Below, one piece after another: positions 34,080 through 44,972 of a stretch of 64,000 nucleotides of DNA. Positions within the stretch are counted from its first letter, which is position 1. Every line of letters starts with the position of its first letter. The notes beneath the pieces were generated by a model that was not told the DNA's origin, ran no database searches, and worked only from the letters and a program-made list of their open reading frames with translations. The position numbers and the translations under genes were made by a program. The DNA is from Astragalus membranaceus (lineage: Eukaryota; Streptophyta; Magnoliopsida; Fabales; Fabaceae): the NCBI GenBank assembly GCA_039519185.1, contig CM076847.1, forward strand, positions 1,860,001 to 1,924,000, given 5' to 3'.

Positions 34080-34730
34080 ACATTAGGGAATTAGGGAAAA
34101 GAGATTTGAAAAGCGAATTAGGGAAAAGCGCTTGGAAAAGGGAAAAATAATACAAAGTTTGATGAGATGTTGAAGAATGAAATAGAGGGATATATATAAA
34201 GAAGAAGAAACGGATGAAGATCAAGGAAAAAGTGGAGAAGGAAAACAATTTCGTGAGAGAAGTAAAAAACATGATTGTAAAACGCAGGAAAGCAGAGAAG
34301 AGGGTTGGCCGAAACAAAAAAAATGAAAAACGAAATTAGAAGCAACAGTGAAACGCAGGGGAAGGGAGACGCAGAGGAAGAGACGTGAACAGTAGACTGA
34401 TAATGAAAAAAAAAACGAAATGGCAAACATCATTACTAAAATACAGTTTGCCAGGAAAACAGAGAAGAAGGTTGGTTGAAAAAAAAAATAAAAAAACGAA
34501 ATTAGAGGAAGAAGAGTCAGCAATAGTGAAACGCAGGAATTGAGGGGAATGGAGTGGTAGAGGAAGAGATATCAACAGTGGAGTGATAATGAAAAAAAAA
34601 ATGAAATGGAAACATGAGTGGTAAAATGGAGATTGGCAGGAAGCGAAGGGAAGGGAGAGGTAGGGGAAGAGATATGAACAGTGGAATTCAGGGAGGTACA
34701 GTAATGTGAATGAGTATTTTGAAGAAAGTC
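34080..34730. repeat. GA-rich imperfect repeats
   Basis: Two to three diverged copies, about 180-200 bp apart, of a module with GAAACGCAGG, GAGGAAGAGA and CAGTGG/AGTGATAATGAAAAA. They give long but meaningless hydrophobic frames on the minus strand. Confidence 0.6.
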
Positions 34731-34754
34731 AAAGGCAGCAACATGGAGTTATAA

Positions 34755-35117
34755 ATGCTGACTCATCTGCTGACTCATCTTTGGCGCCAAAATTGGCCCA
34801 AGATGTTGTCCGCTTAAAAGATAGGATTCTCCAATTCCTTTTGTGCCGTATCACTTAGATTCACATAGGCCGTGGGCTTCCTCCTTATTGGGCTGACAAC
34901 AAAACCAACTAAGAATTTGGCTTTGATTTCTTCTTTTATTTTTGAGCCCATATATATATTGAACTTTGAGTGACATAAAATTGGACTTTTATTCTTTTTA
35001 TCTTTTTTTATCTTTCTGCAAAATAAGAGAAAATTAAGTTAGTAATTCATATTATTAATAATAACTGCTCTAAAAAAATGACTCAAAAGTGTCTCTGCAC
35101 TAAATTAGAGCTTATCA
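34755..35117 (-). repeat. Athila-like LTR, outer portion
   Basis: The segment ends on the plus strand at GAGCTTATCA (minus strand TGATAAGCTC), immediately next to the purine tract ACTCCCCCATACTTAA, the usual LTR start and polypurine junction of this lineage. It would complete the LTR at 27281-28304 to about 1.3-1.4 kb. The left boundary with the Helitron is uncertain. Confidence 0.55.
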
Positions 35118-36540
35118 ACTCCCCCATACTTAACTTTTGCTTGTCCTCAAGCAAATTTCCTGGCTCAATGCATTTTTCAAAAAAGTAACAGAGACAGCCA
35201 AATAAGGGATCCAAAATTAAAAGTACAATGACAGACAATAGACAATATGACACATATGAGGTGTCAAAAGGTTGCCTAATTAGAGGCTCATGTCCCTGAA
35301 GAATACATTTCTGTGAACAAAGACACTCACTCACAATCTCTATAAGTGTTTAGGGACTGGGGAAAATATACACTCAAGTTTCAACAAAATGCACATTACC
35401 ATATGTTTGTAATTTGACCAAATCTCCACTAAATAGTTCACATGCATGCAAAAGATGGGGTTTCATGGGTTGTAATGGGGCCAGGGTGAATTCATGCAGG
35501 GTAGGAAATAAGAAAGAAGGGATAATCAATGGGCTAAAAACAAGAAATGGGTAACATTTGAAATCAAATATGGAGCTCCTATCTATTTTACAATTTTTGC
35601 CCAAACTCCAAATTAATTCCATTTCCTTCTTCACTCTTTTTCTACTGAGTAAACTCTTTTTAATTTGCCTTTTTTCTTGAGCAGGCCCTTTCATTTTTTT
35701 TTGGATTTGCCCTTTGGCTCTTTCTTTCTTTTGATTGCCTTTTCCTCCTTGTTGCTTTCCCTTTTTTTTTCAAATTTTCTTCCTATTTCTTTTTTCATTT
35801 TTTTTTTTGGAGGAAAAGGTAAGTACATGATTCAGTCTTTTTTTTTTGACAAGATAGACAACTAAAGAATAGGACAAAGTTTCAGTCCTAACAATATAGA
35901 CAACTAAAAATATAGGACGAAATTGTAATTTTCAATAGTTGCTCCACATTTAATTCCAAATGGTTACCGCAAACAAAAAAAAGAAAAATTATATTTGGGT
36001 ACCAAAGAAAAAAAAATATAACAATTAAGCTCAAAGGGGGCAACTAAGGGATAAATTCAACGAACAACTTCAAAGGCCAGAAAAATACCTAAATTCCCCA
36101 AATCGTTTTACATGATGCAAATCAATTTTCGCCTTGAAATGGTCAAAAGACAAATTCTAGAACGTAGCAAATTGGGAAACACACTCATAGAAAGAAAATG
36201 GGTAAAAGTTTATGATTTAGTATCAATCCCCTTATGAAGGCTCAAATCTCACATTTAGAAGCTAGTTCACAGTTACAGGGACAAATGCTAATTATCAGCT
36301 TCCTAAAGGCATCCTCACAGTTACAATTAAGCACAAGTCTGTAAAGTAAATTGATTATGGGATCCCCTAAAGGCAAAATCTCTATTTTTTTTTCAACTTG
36401 AAGCATAAGTCATTCAAAACAAGCCAAAAAAAAAATGCTATCAACATATATGGTGGGTAGGTGCATTAATAGAGATCAAGTGACAAAATAAACTCTCCTC
36501 CCCCACACTAGCATGAAGCATGGTCCTCAATGCGAAATGA
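35118..36540 (-). repeat. Athila-like internal 3' region
   Basis: On the minus strand, TTGAGGACAAGCAAAAGTTA and the purine tract GTATGGGGGAG immediately precede the LTR. A similar motif (CATTGAGGACCATGC, GTGTGGGGGAGG) occurs at about 36505-36535. Non-coding, with many T-rich runs at 35690-35850. It ends at the junction with the Helitron-unit duplicate. Confidence 0.55.
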
Positions 36541-36672
36541 TCAAATAGAATTGTGAACCCGACCTTTGAACAATTCTATTTTGGCACGATCTTGTGTTGT
36601 AACGACCATCTCTGAAATATTTAAATAAAAGAATATTAGAGAATAAATAATTTTTTTCAAAAGTAGCTACGA

Positions 36673-36946
36673 TCTACTATCTATCTATACCATTTACCCA
36701 CTACCAAAATACCAATCGTATCTTTTTCCCAACTAAATAATTGGAGGCTTAATCCGTTGGTAATTAGCGACGGCCAAACCTGTAGGTAATCCATGGGTAA
36801 TTAGCGTGGGTTGGTAGCCGTCGCTAATTACCGACAGACAAGCTTGTCGGTTCGCAAAACACATGCCATGATTACTAACGACCAAATCTGTCGATAATTG
36901 GCCAGTGGGTTAATTTATTTTTTTTTTGGTTTATTTTTTCTACATA

Positions 36947-37017
<71 letters not shown>

Positions 37018-38307
37018 TTACCCACTATCGAAATACCAATTTTATCATTTTCCCAACTAAATAATTAGAGGATATTTAAGTAATTTCACTTTTTCACTTT
37101 TTCACTCTCCCTCACACTTTTTACTCTCTTCTCCTCTTTCTTCTTCCAATTCTTTGATTTCCCTATTTTTCACACTCTCTCTCACACACATTTTCACTCT
37201 CTTCTCCTCTTTCTTCCTCTTTCTCGTACTTTAATTTAATCTACATGTCACCTTCATTTTTCCTCTTAACTATTTTAAAATTTTCAAATTTTGGCAAAAT
37301 TTTAATATTTGTTTTAGGCTAATTAAATCTGTCAACTTTAAAATTGTCTTGATTTTCATGGGATAAAGTTCAAACTAATTAAACTTTGTCTGAGTTCATA
37401 CATTACCCACTTCCAAAATATCAATCTTATCATTTTTCCAACTAAGCAATTGGAGTATATTTAGGTAATTTCATTTTTTTTTCATTTTTTCACTTATTCA
37501 AACTTTTTTACTCTCACACACTTTTTCAAACTTATCATTTACCTACTACCAAAATATCAATCTTATGCTTTACCCAACTAAATAATTGGAGTATATTTAG
37601 GTATTTTCATTTTTTCACACTTCTTCACTTTTTCACTGTCTCTCACATTTTTTCACCCTCTTCTCCTCTTTGTTCCTCTAATTCTCCCTTTCTCTATTTT
37701 CACAATATACCTACTTTAATTTCATCTATATGTCACATTCATTTTTCCTTTTCACTATTTTAAAAAAATTCAAATTTTGACAAAATTTTAATATCCGTTT
37801 ATTTACACGGGGTAATATTTAGGCTAATTAAATCTGTCAACTTTAAAATTGTCTTGATTTTCACGGGATAATGTTCTGACTAATTAAATTTTGTCTAAGT
37901 TCATACATTACCCACTACCAAAGTACCAATCATATTCATATCCTTTTTCCAACTTAGCAATCGGAGTTTATTTAGTTAATTTCATTTTTTAAAACTTTTT
38001 CATGTCACACTTTTTCAAACTTTTTTACTATATTCTCCTCTATCTTCCACTAACTCTCATTTCTCTATTTTTCATGATATGTCTACTTTAATTTCATCTA
38101 TACACCTCTTTCATTTTTCCTTTTTACTATTTTAAAAATTATCAAAACTTTAATAAAATTTTGGGTAATGTTCGGACTAATTAAATTTGTTTATTTTAAA
38201 TTTGTCAAAATTTTCACGTGGCAATGTTAGGACTGATTAAATTTTGAAGAGTTCAAACATAAAAATAAAACAACAGCACCCGTGCGTAGGCACGGGTATA
38301 CTGCTAG
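36673..38307 (+). mobile_element. Non-autonomous Helitron, family 1, copy 3
   Basis: It has the same 5' (A then TCTACTATCTATCTATACC) and 3' (hairpin CACCCGTGCGTAGGCACGGG, then CTAG and T) ends as the copies near 15 and 17 kb. Length 1,635 bp, with a longer (TA)n at 36951-37014. It sits at the same place in the unit. Confidence 0.88.
36951..37014. repeat. (TA)n microsatellite in Helitron copy 3
   Basis: About 32 TA repeats. Confidence 0.95.
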
Positions 38308-38312
38308 TTGTG

Positions 38313-38464
38313 TCCGATGTTTGCAGTATTCTTCCGGCATGAATTCCCATGTTAATTATTTTATTACCTGGGTCATTGGAGGGAGGAGAATCACTAAAGT
38401 GCAGAAGCCCAATGATATCTGCATCGACCTCTAAATGTTTTTGAAGTAGTTCTTCATTGTTCAT
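38313..38464 (-). pseudogene. Unidentified gene fragment, second locus
   Basis: The same exon-like segment as at 16100-16250 (KHLEVDADIIGLLHFSDSPP). The larger upstream segment is missing here because the unit is truncated near 38602. Confidence 0.45.
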
Positions 38465-39194
38465 ATATTCTCAAATTCACCTACCTCACTTTTGTTTTGC
38501 AATAATTTTTTTATATACTTTCTATGCAATTGATGCCTTAGGGATTAGTTTGCTATAACGACTAGTTTCTTGCAATTGATATCTACCTTATTTATTTGCC
38601 AATCCCTTTAACCCTTTCTTAAGGAGGTATCTCAGTCCTCGAACTCTGAGAATGTAACAACAACTCTATCCAAACAAAGTAAAATAAATCGGATTCCCTA
38701 GAATATTTGAATTGCTCAAACCAAACAAGACCTAAAGAAAAAGAAAGTAACAACTTAATTAGAGTCTTACTGCAGTTAAAAGGTGAAATTCCGCCTCTGG
38801 CTTGTACTGATAAAAAGAATTGTGAACCCGACCTTTGAACAATTCTATTTTGGCACGATCTTGTGTTGTAACGACCATCTCTGAAATATTTAAATAAAAG
38901 AATATTAGAGAAGAATTTTATTTAAAATATTTAAATAAAAGAATATTAGAGAATAAGTTGAGGGTTGTTGTGGTATTTATAGATGGACAAAATTAGGGGA
39001 TTGCTCTTTTCAAATCCAACATTTTGAAATTTGAAACTTGAAATATTACATTAAGAAAGATAATCAATGCTGAAATGCAATAGTTTTAATATGATATCAT
39101 TATCCTTCTTTTTTGTGTGTGCACGGCAAGTTAAGTTTGAGAAGATTTCATGGTATACAACATTCTTAGTGATATTTATAGTTTCCTCTTTTAC

Positions 39195-39212
39195 ATATAT
39201 TTGGCCTCTTTA

Positions 39213-39300
<88 letters not shown>

Positions 39301-41545
39301 TTTTGGAATTTATATCATGTCATTCGTGTGATACTTCAATGCCAGATTTTATATTAGATTGTAGAGTTTGCCTAAAGAAACAAATATGGAAGCTGGGATG
39401 CATGACGAATATAGTTTGCTGGCATCATGCAATGCGAGTGTTGAGAACACAGAAAACTAAATAAAATTGTCTCATGCCAATGTTGAGAACTTAAAAAACT
39501 ATACAAAATTTAGTTTGGCCAAAAACACTTATTCCTTGAAAACTATAGTGTAATAGAGATGGTAGTATGCAATATTTAACAAAGGAAAGACTTCATTATG
39601 ATCAACAGAAACAAAACTTGACCACAGAAAGATGAAAGGTTTTCTAGAATCAAGTTTATGGGTTTCCTTATGAACCTAACAATAATGATATTGGTTCTTG
39701 AAGTACTCTTTTATTTTTAATGAAACTAAAAGAAAAATGAAGCCTGATCATGATGTATTTAATTTGGCAAAGTGTCCAGTGCCCGCCCCTCAATGGACAC
39801 CAATATAGAGGAAACATATTGCAGTGGCGATGATGGTAGCAATTAGAGACCTATTTTAGCAGTTAAATAAAAAGGAAACAGATAAAGAAGAGCCCATAAC
39901 ATTAGCTTATAAGCATTTCACATAAATAAATGAAGTCAAAAATCCAAACACGTGTTGTATGTGGATTGCAAGCAATGGATGATGGGACATTTGGTGGTGG
40001 TGGTGGTGACACTGAGGGAGCATGAGTTGGAGTTGGAGTTGGAGGTTGACACACTTTTCAAGTTCCATCACAGTTTCCAGCCAAAGATATAAGTTGAACC
40101 GATGCCAACAGACCCAATTTTACTTCAGCTTATAAAGCATATAACTTCAACCAAATCATATAGCACATATCATTTTTTAGGAGAAGATAAAAGAACATTG
40201 AAGTAACACAAAGATATTTAAACTGATTGGCGAATTGAATTGATTTACCTTTCGTACCCTAAACAATGAGAAAAGCCACACAACACACAAATTAAAGCTT
40301 GTGTACTTGCCTCCATGGTAATGTAGAAATAGGCAAAAATAAAATAATAAAAATTTAAAAATGGTAATGTAGAAATTGGATGACATGTTCTTAGAAATTG
40401 GAGGAGATCAACTCTCTACCGCAATCCAGATCTCTCCAAACCCGCAATCTTCACCACTATGGAATCATTCTCTTTTAGCTCCAATTCAACATTCACTGTT
40501 GTCTCATATTGGGGAAACGATACCATGCTTTAATCGCAAACCAGTAAAACGTATGACATCTATACCAACATTCTGAAGTCAAATAAACAAAATGCCCTCT
40601 CCCTCTTGGTTCATTCCAATTGCGGAGTCCAAGAGGGAGGTAGAGACTAGGAGCCGTGAGATTACGTGCAGCAATTAATGACGTCGAGATTCAGAGTTTT
40701 GGTGGTACTTGATGCGGCGATTTTACTGTTGTAGTCGCCGGAAAGAGATCGGCGACAACAGGTAATTTCTCTTATCTTGCCGCATCTCGCTTCATCCTCT
40801 CTCACTTCCTCTTTCTTTCGTCTCTTATTCTTGAGTAGTGATTTGTTCAAACATGTGGAAGGAGGGAGGTTGGAGGAGATCACTTCCAGTAGAGGGAGAG
40901 AAAAAAGGGTTTGTTTGTGGGGAGAAGGGAAGTGGTATTGGGTCAAAGTGGGAATGGGGATGGGGGAGAAAATCCCCCCGCAGTCAAAGTGGGAATGGGG
41001 ACGGGGATCTTACCCCCCACCCCGCGGAAACCCTGCCCCGAATATATTACATAAATATTTTTTTATAGATATATATTATATTATAAGTATTAATTTTTTA
41101 GTCTTTTTATAAATGTTTTTAATTTTAAATATAAAAGTAAGACTAATTTTTATATTTTTTTTATATTAAACTGTTAAATTTTTGTTATTTAGTATTACTT
41201 TTATATTTTTTTTAATTTTATTATATTTTTTCTAACTTTTAATAAATTATCGGGGTCCCTGCCGGCCCCGTGGGGATCCGTGGGGATGGGGATGGAGGAG
41301 GAAAACTCCTCGAAGCGGGGATCGGGGATGGGGACGGGGGACAACTTTAGAGGCGGGGACGGGGAGCGGGGAAGTACTCCCCGCCCCCTGGTGTGTGAAA
41401 AATATGTGCAAGTATACACAGTCACAAACAAGTAATATAATGATAAGAAAGGTCGAACCCACAGGGATTGGTTAAACTCTTGTGTGTTTAGAAAGCATAT
41501 AAATTTTCTGACCAAAAAAAAAAAGAAAGCATATAAATTAGTGCT
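39195..41545. repeat. Duplicated block, copy B
   Basis: Homologous to copy A from TTTGGCCTCTTTAGTACATA, with a compound (TA)n(GT)n at 39217-39300. It carries its own sequence at about 39810-40320, where copy A has other DNA. It keeps about 480 bp (40728-41205) absent from copies A and D. It is interrupted near 41545. The rest of the block resumes at 46795. Confidence 0.85.
40925..41395. repeat. G-rich GGGGA tracts in copy B
   Basis: Two G-rich clusters (40925-41040 and 41255-41395) flank an AT-rich stretch. The right one matches the tract of copies A and D. The left one, within the extra 480 bp, is partly its complement, so the two could form a foldback. Confidence 0.55.
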
Positions 41546-42180
41546 ACTATACTACTCACAAATTTGGGGTTTTTTATATGAAGTTAAAACAGAATGCAAA
41601 TATGTAAAAGTATACGAAGGAAATCATTTGAGAATGATGGTAGAGATGTTTTCACTAAATAATGTTCTTTTGAGAGTTTCTATGCTTTTAGTGGTGTATA
41701 AGCACGGAGTGCAGCTGCATGAGTGTGTGTTTTTCAGCTACTTTATTCATAGTTTCGTTACAAGCTTCTCATGTCTGGGCTTGCTAAATAAGTTCACTCC
41801 TGCCTTTGAAGTACCCACTGTTTCACCCTAAGGACTATGTTATCCTATGTCTAGGACTTAACATGGTTTTAATAAAGTTTTCTTTATTACACAAGTTAAC
41901 AAAGCCTTCATTAAAACACTCACCCTTATTAGTCTTGATTTCTAATTATAAACCATGTCTGTGAATATAACTCTACTTATTCTAAGTGATCAACCTTAAA
42001 ATAAGATGGATGTAGTATAACACAATACCCAAAACGCGTGCAACACTAAAAGGCATAATAACTTACTCAAAAGTTCATTATAAAGCTAGAATATCTCAAC
42101 CAAAAAGATTTTGCTCATAATATGCATTGCAAGGCAAAGATAGATGGAATAAAACATATTAATATAGATGAAAGTACAAG
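41546..42180. other. Spacer, unassigned
   Basis: AT-rich DNA inserted relative to copy A. No gene supported. Confidence 0.35.
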
Positions 42181-42905
42181 AGATATCAATAGGGTAGAGA
42201 TTACACTGATTGAAGTACTCTTCAATAAATTTGTCCAGCAGTGCAGAAGCACTGACTTCTTGGTGCAGTTGCACCTAACTAAGTTGATGAAGAAGTGAAG
42301 GAAGAAGTTGTCGATTCCTTCCTTACCTTCTTGCCAACTAACTAGTACTAAAACTATAAGAAATGAAACTACTAAATTATAAGTAAAGTGTGTGATCTAC
42401 ATATTATAATGTGAGATATGCGATGCTCTTCAAGTGAGAAGTGGAAGCCTTTATATAGCCTTGGAGATTTCCTTTGAGTGAGGGTTTGCTTGAAAACTAA
42501 GTTAACCTAAGGAGGCTTAACCATGGTTAATTTTCTGATCTTTAATTTTGGAGATTGAGTCCAGCACTCATCCTCAAGGAGAGGTCCAATTGTGGAAGGC
42601 CATGTGTCTTTAGATGAGTAGCCTTTCATGATGAATTCGAATAGTGGGCGCCTCCTTATGCATCTTGGCATGTGCCTCCATGTGATTTGTGACAAAGCAT
42701 GATGTCATAGAAGTTTTGGTGCAGAGGTATGGATTGAGGTGCTTCCATTGTGAGGTTATAAACCTTAAGCGCAGGATGGTGCAGAAGCACCTAGGTGCAG
42801 TTGCACCTTTAGTGCAGTTGCACCTTAGTGCAGTTGCACCTGCTGTAATTGTAGCTTAGTGCAGATGCACTGTTGTTTCCTTGGTGTATTTGCACCTAAC
42901 TGAAA
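42181..42905. repeat. GTGCAGTTGCACC short repeats
   Basis: The near-palindrome GTGCAGTTGCACC or its variants (GTGCAGAAGCAC, GTGCAGATGCAC, GGTGTATTTGCACC) occurs about eight times. Four or five are almost in tandem, 16-18 bp apart, at 42778-42845. No coding frame. Confidence 0.8.
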
Positions 42906-43004
42906 GTGCACTGAACAAACACATCAAACATACCAATATATATACAAAATGCTTAAATAATTATGTAATCTTTTTTGAAAGATAAAATGTTATCTTTATT
43001 TATA

Positions 43005-44092
43005 GGCTAAATAGCACTTTTGGTCCTTTATCTTTGCTCCAGATTTCACTTTGGTCCTTTATCTTTTTTTTTGGTCCGTTTTGGTCCTTTATCTTTCATT
43101 TTCGTTTCACTTTGGTCCTTTATCTTTTTTTTGATCCGTTTTGGTCCTTTATCTTTCATTTCGTTTCATTTTGGTCCCTCACGTTATTATTTAATTCAAT
43201 TAAAACATTAAAACAATTAAAACAATTAATTCAATTAAAACAATTAAAAAAAACATACCCCCCCCCACCGTCCACCACCACCCCCTTCAATCTGTCAATC
43301 TTCTTCTTCTCCCCACCACCACCCCCCCCCACCGTCCACCACCACCCCCTTCAATCTGTCAATCTTCTTCTTCTTCTCCCCACCACCACCCCCTTGCTGT
43401 TCTCTCTCTCTCTCTCTCACTCTCTCTGCGAACCTCTCTGCGCACCTCCATGCGAGGAAGCAATTTGGATTTGCGATTTGCGATTTGCGATTTGGCTTGC
43501 GTTTTGGATTTATCTTGCGATTTGCGAACCTCTCTGTTTATCTTGGTATTTGCGATTTGCGATTAAAGCAATTTGGATTTATCTTGCGATTTGGATTTGG
43601 GGGTGGTTGGGTGGTGGTTGGGTGGTGGTTGGGTGGGTGGTGGTTAGGTGAACCAGATCTGGGTTTGGGAGGGGGGAGGGGTTCACGGTGGGTGGTGGTT
43701 AGGTGGGTGGTGGTTAAGCGAACCAGATCTGGGTTTGGGAGGTGGTTGTGGTGGGTGGTGGTTGTTGGTGGCTGACGGTGGTTCACGGTGGGGGGGGGAG
43801 AGGGGGTTCACGGTGGGGGACCAAATTTTTGATTTAATTGTTTTAAAATAATTTTGTTTTAATTGAATTAATTGTTTTAACTGTTTTAATGTTTTAATTG
43901 AATTAAATAATAACGCGAGGGACCAAAATGAAACGAAATGAAAGATAAAGGACCAAAACGGATCAAAAAAAAGATAAAGGACCAAAGTGAAACGAAAATA
44001 AAAGATAAAGGACCAAAACGGACCAAAAAAAAAGATAAAGGACCAAAGTGAAATCTGGAGCAAAGATAAAGGACCAAAAGCGCTATTTAGCC
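43005..44092. mobile_element. Mutator-like foldback element 1
   Basis: The 1,088-bp element has long terminal inverted repeats of about 240 bp (GGCTAAATAGCACTTTTGGT at the left and its complement, with one change, at the right). It is flanked by the 9-bp TSD TTATTTATA (42996-43004 and 44093-44101). The TIRs contain TTTGGTCCTTTATCTTT repeats. The core is C-rich then G-rich (CCACCACC..., ...GGTGGTGG), and a CT run at 43400-43430. No transposase. The 9-bp TSD and long TIR are typical of Mutator-like elements. Confidence 0.9.
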
Positions 44093-44101
44093 TTATTTAT
44101 A

Positions 44102-44750
44102 CTATTATATTTAACACATATTTTACTTGATTTCAAGTAATTGGTTATGATTAGATGTATGAATAACTCTATATAAAATGGAGTTATCACCTCCGCCCCT
44201 CCCCATCGACATCCCTAATCCGACACCAGGTGTACAAATCTAAGCTATTGAAATTTTATCATTCAACAGTTATCACAATCAATCCAACAAATTAAAAAAA
44301 CTAAAAAATAGATCACGGGTTTCATAATTTTAATTTTTAATGATCTATATTCCTCTTTTTGATGATTACAATTTGATAAGATGCGATCTATTTTCCATAT
44401 TTATCTTAACAAACAATATTCACCTTATTTTACCATTATTATCCAGTCACCCTACTTCTCTCTCTTCTTGTTCTCTCTTTTCTATCATGACTAAAAGTTA
44501 GAAGTGATAAATTGAATGTTTTTAGTATTTTATCATGTATTCAAAACATGACTTTTACAATATTACTTTACAGTTTTAGCAATATGAAATTTGTATTGTT
44601 TTCGATGTAATCAACCAATTTGAATGAATGAATACATTATTTTTAGTCAAAAAAATATTACTTTCAAAGTTTTTACTTAAACTAACATAGATTTGAAACT
44701 GAATATTTTATTTATAAAAGTCTTATTACCAATATAATAGAATTAAAAAT
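44102..44750. other. Unassigned AT-rich spacer
   Basis: No gene or clear repeat. Confidence 0.35.
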
Positions 44751-44940
44751 TAGGGTGATGAGTGAGTAAGAGACGGGTTGGGATGGGTTGTAGCTAACCC
44801 TAACCCGTCCCTGAATTTTAGTCGGGCCAATTCTTTAGACCCTAACTCATCCTTAGACCCAAACAGACCGATGTTTTGCGTGTTTAATGGGACAAAGACG
44901 AGACGAGTCTTAAGGTTGGGACGGGTCTTGCTCACCCCTA
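44751..44940. mobile_element. Possible hAT-type MITE
   Basis: Ends TAGGGTGATGAGTGAG and CTTGCTCACCCCTA are imperfect inverted repeats of the TAGGGGTGAGCAAG type found in plant hAT MITEs. The interior is GGGT/CCCG-rich. An 8-bp TSD was not visible. Confidence 0.5.
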
Positions 44941-44972
44941 TTTTCTACGGTTATCTTCTCCTCATTTGCAAC

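Larger units (their letters stand above)
28305..34750 (-). mobile_element. Helicase-bearing Helitron inserted in an LTR
   Basis: On the minus strand the 3' terminus is CTAG (28308-28305) followed by T, with the hairpin CCCGTGCATCGCACGGG (28333-28317) eight bases inside. Upstream on the same strand are an unidentified ORF, transposon fragments and a Helitron helicase gene. The 5' end could not be fixed: it should lie between about 34.7 and 34.9 kb, where LTR-like sequence resumes, so the end coordinate is approximate. The HUH Rep nuclease domain was not found in any frame, so this copy is probably not autonomous. Confidence 0.75.
36541..38955. repeat. Second locus of the 2.47-kb unit
   Basis: Homologous to the units at 14179-19540 but starting mid-unit (GAATTGTGAACCCGACC). 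It contains a Helitron copy (36673-38307), the gene fragment (38313-38464) and, after a junction at about 38602, the lead of another unit (38660-38955). The junction brings in TTAAGGAGGTATCTCAGTCC, which precedes unit 1 at 14140. Confidence 0.88.

Noticed and set aside
34048..34575. Overlapping hydrophobic ORFs that look like membrane proteins
   Set aside because: They come from GA-rich repeats read on the minus strand; no initiation context or conserved residue.
43034..44063. ORFs of 126-205 residues rich in Phe, Trp and Ser
   Set aside because: They translate the inverted TIR repeats of the foldback element; the two strands give mirror copies.
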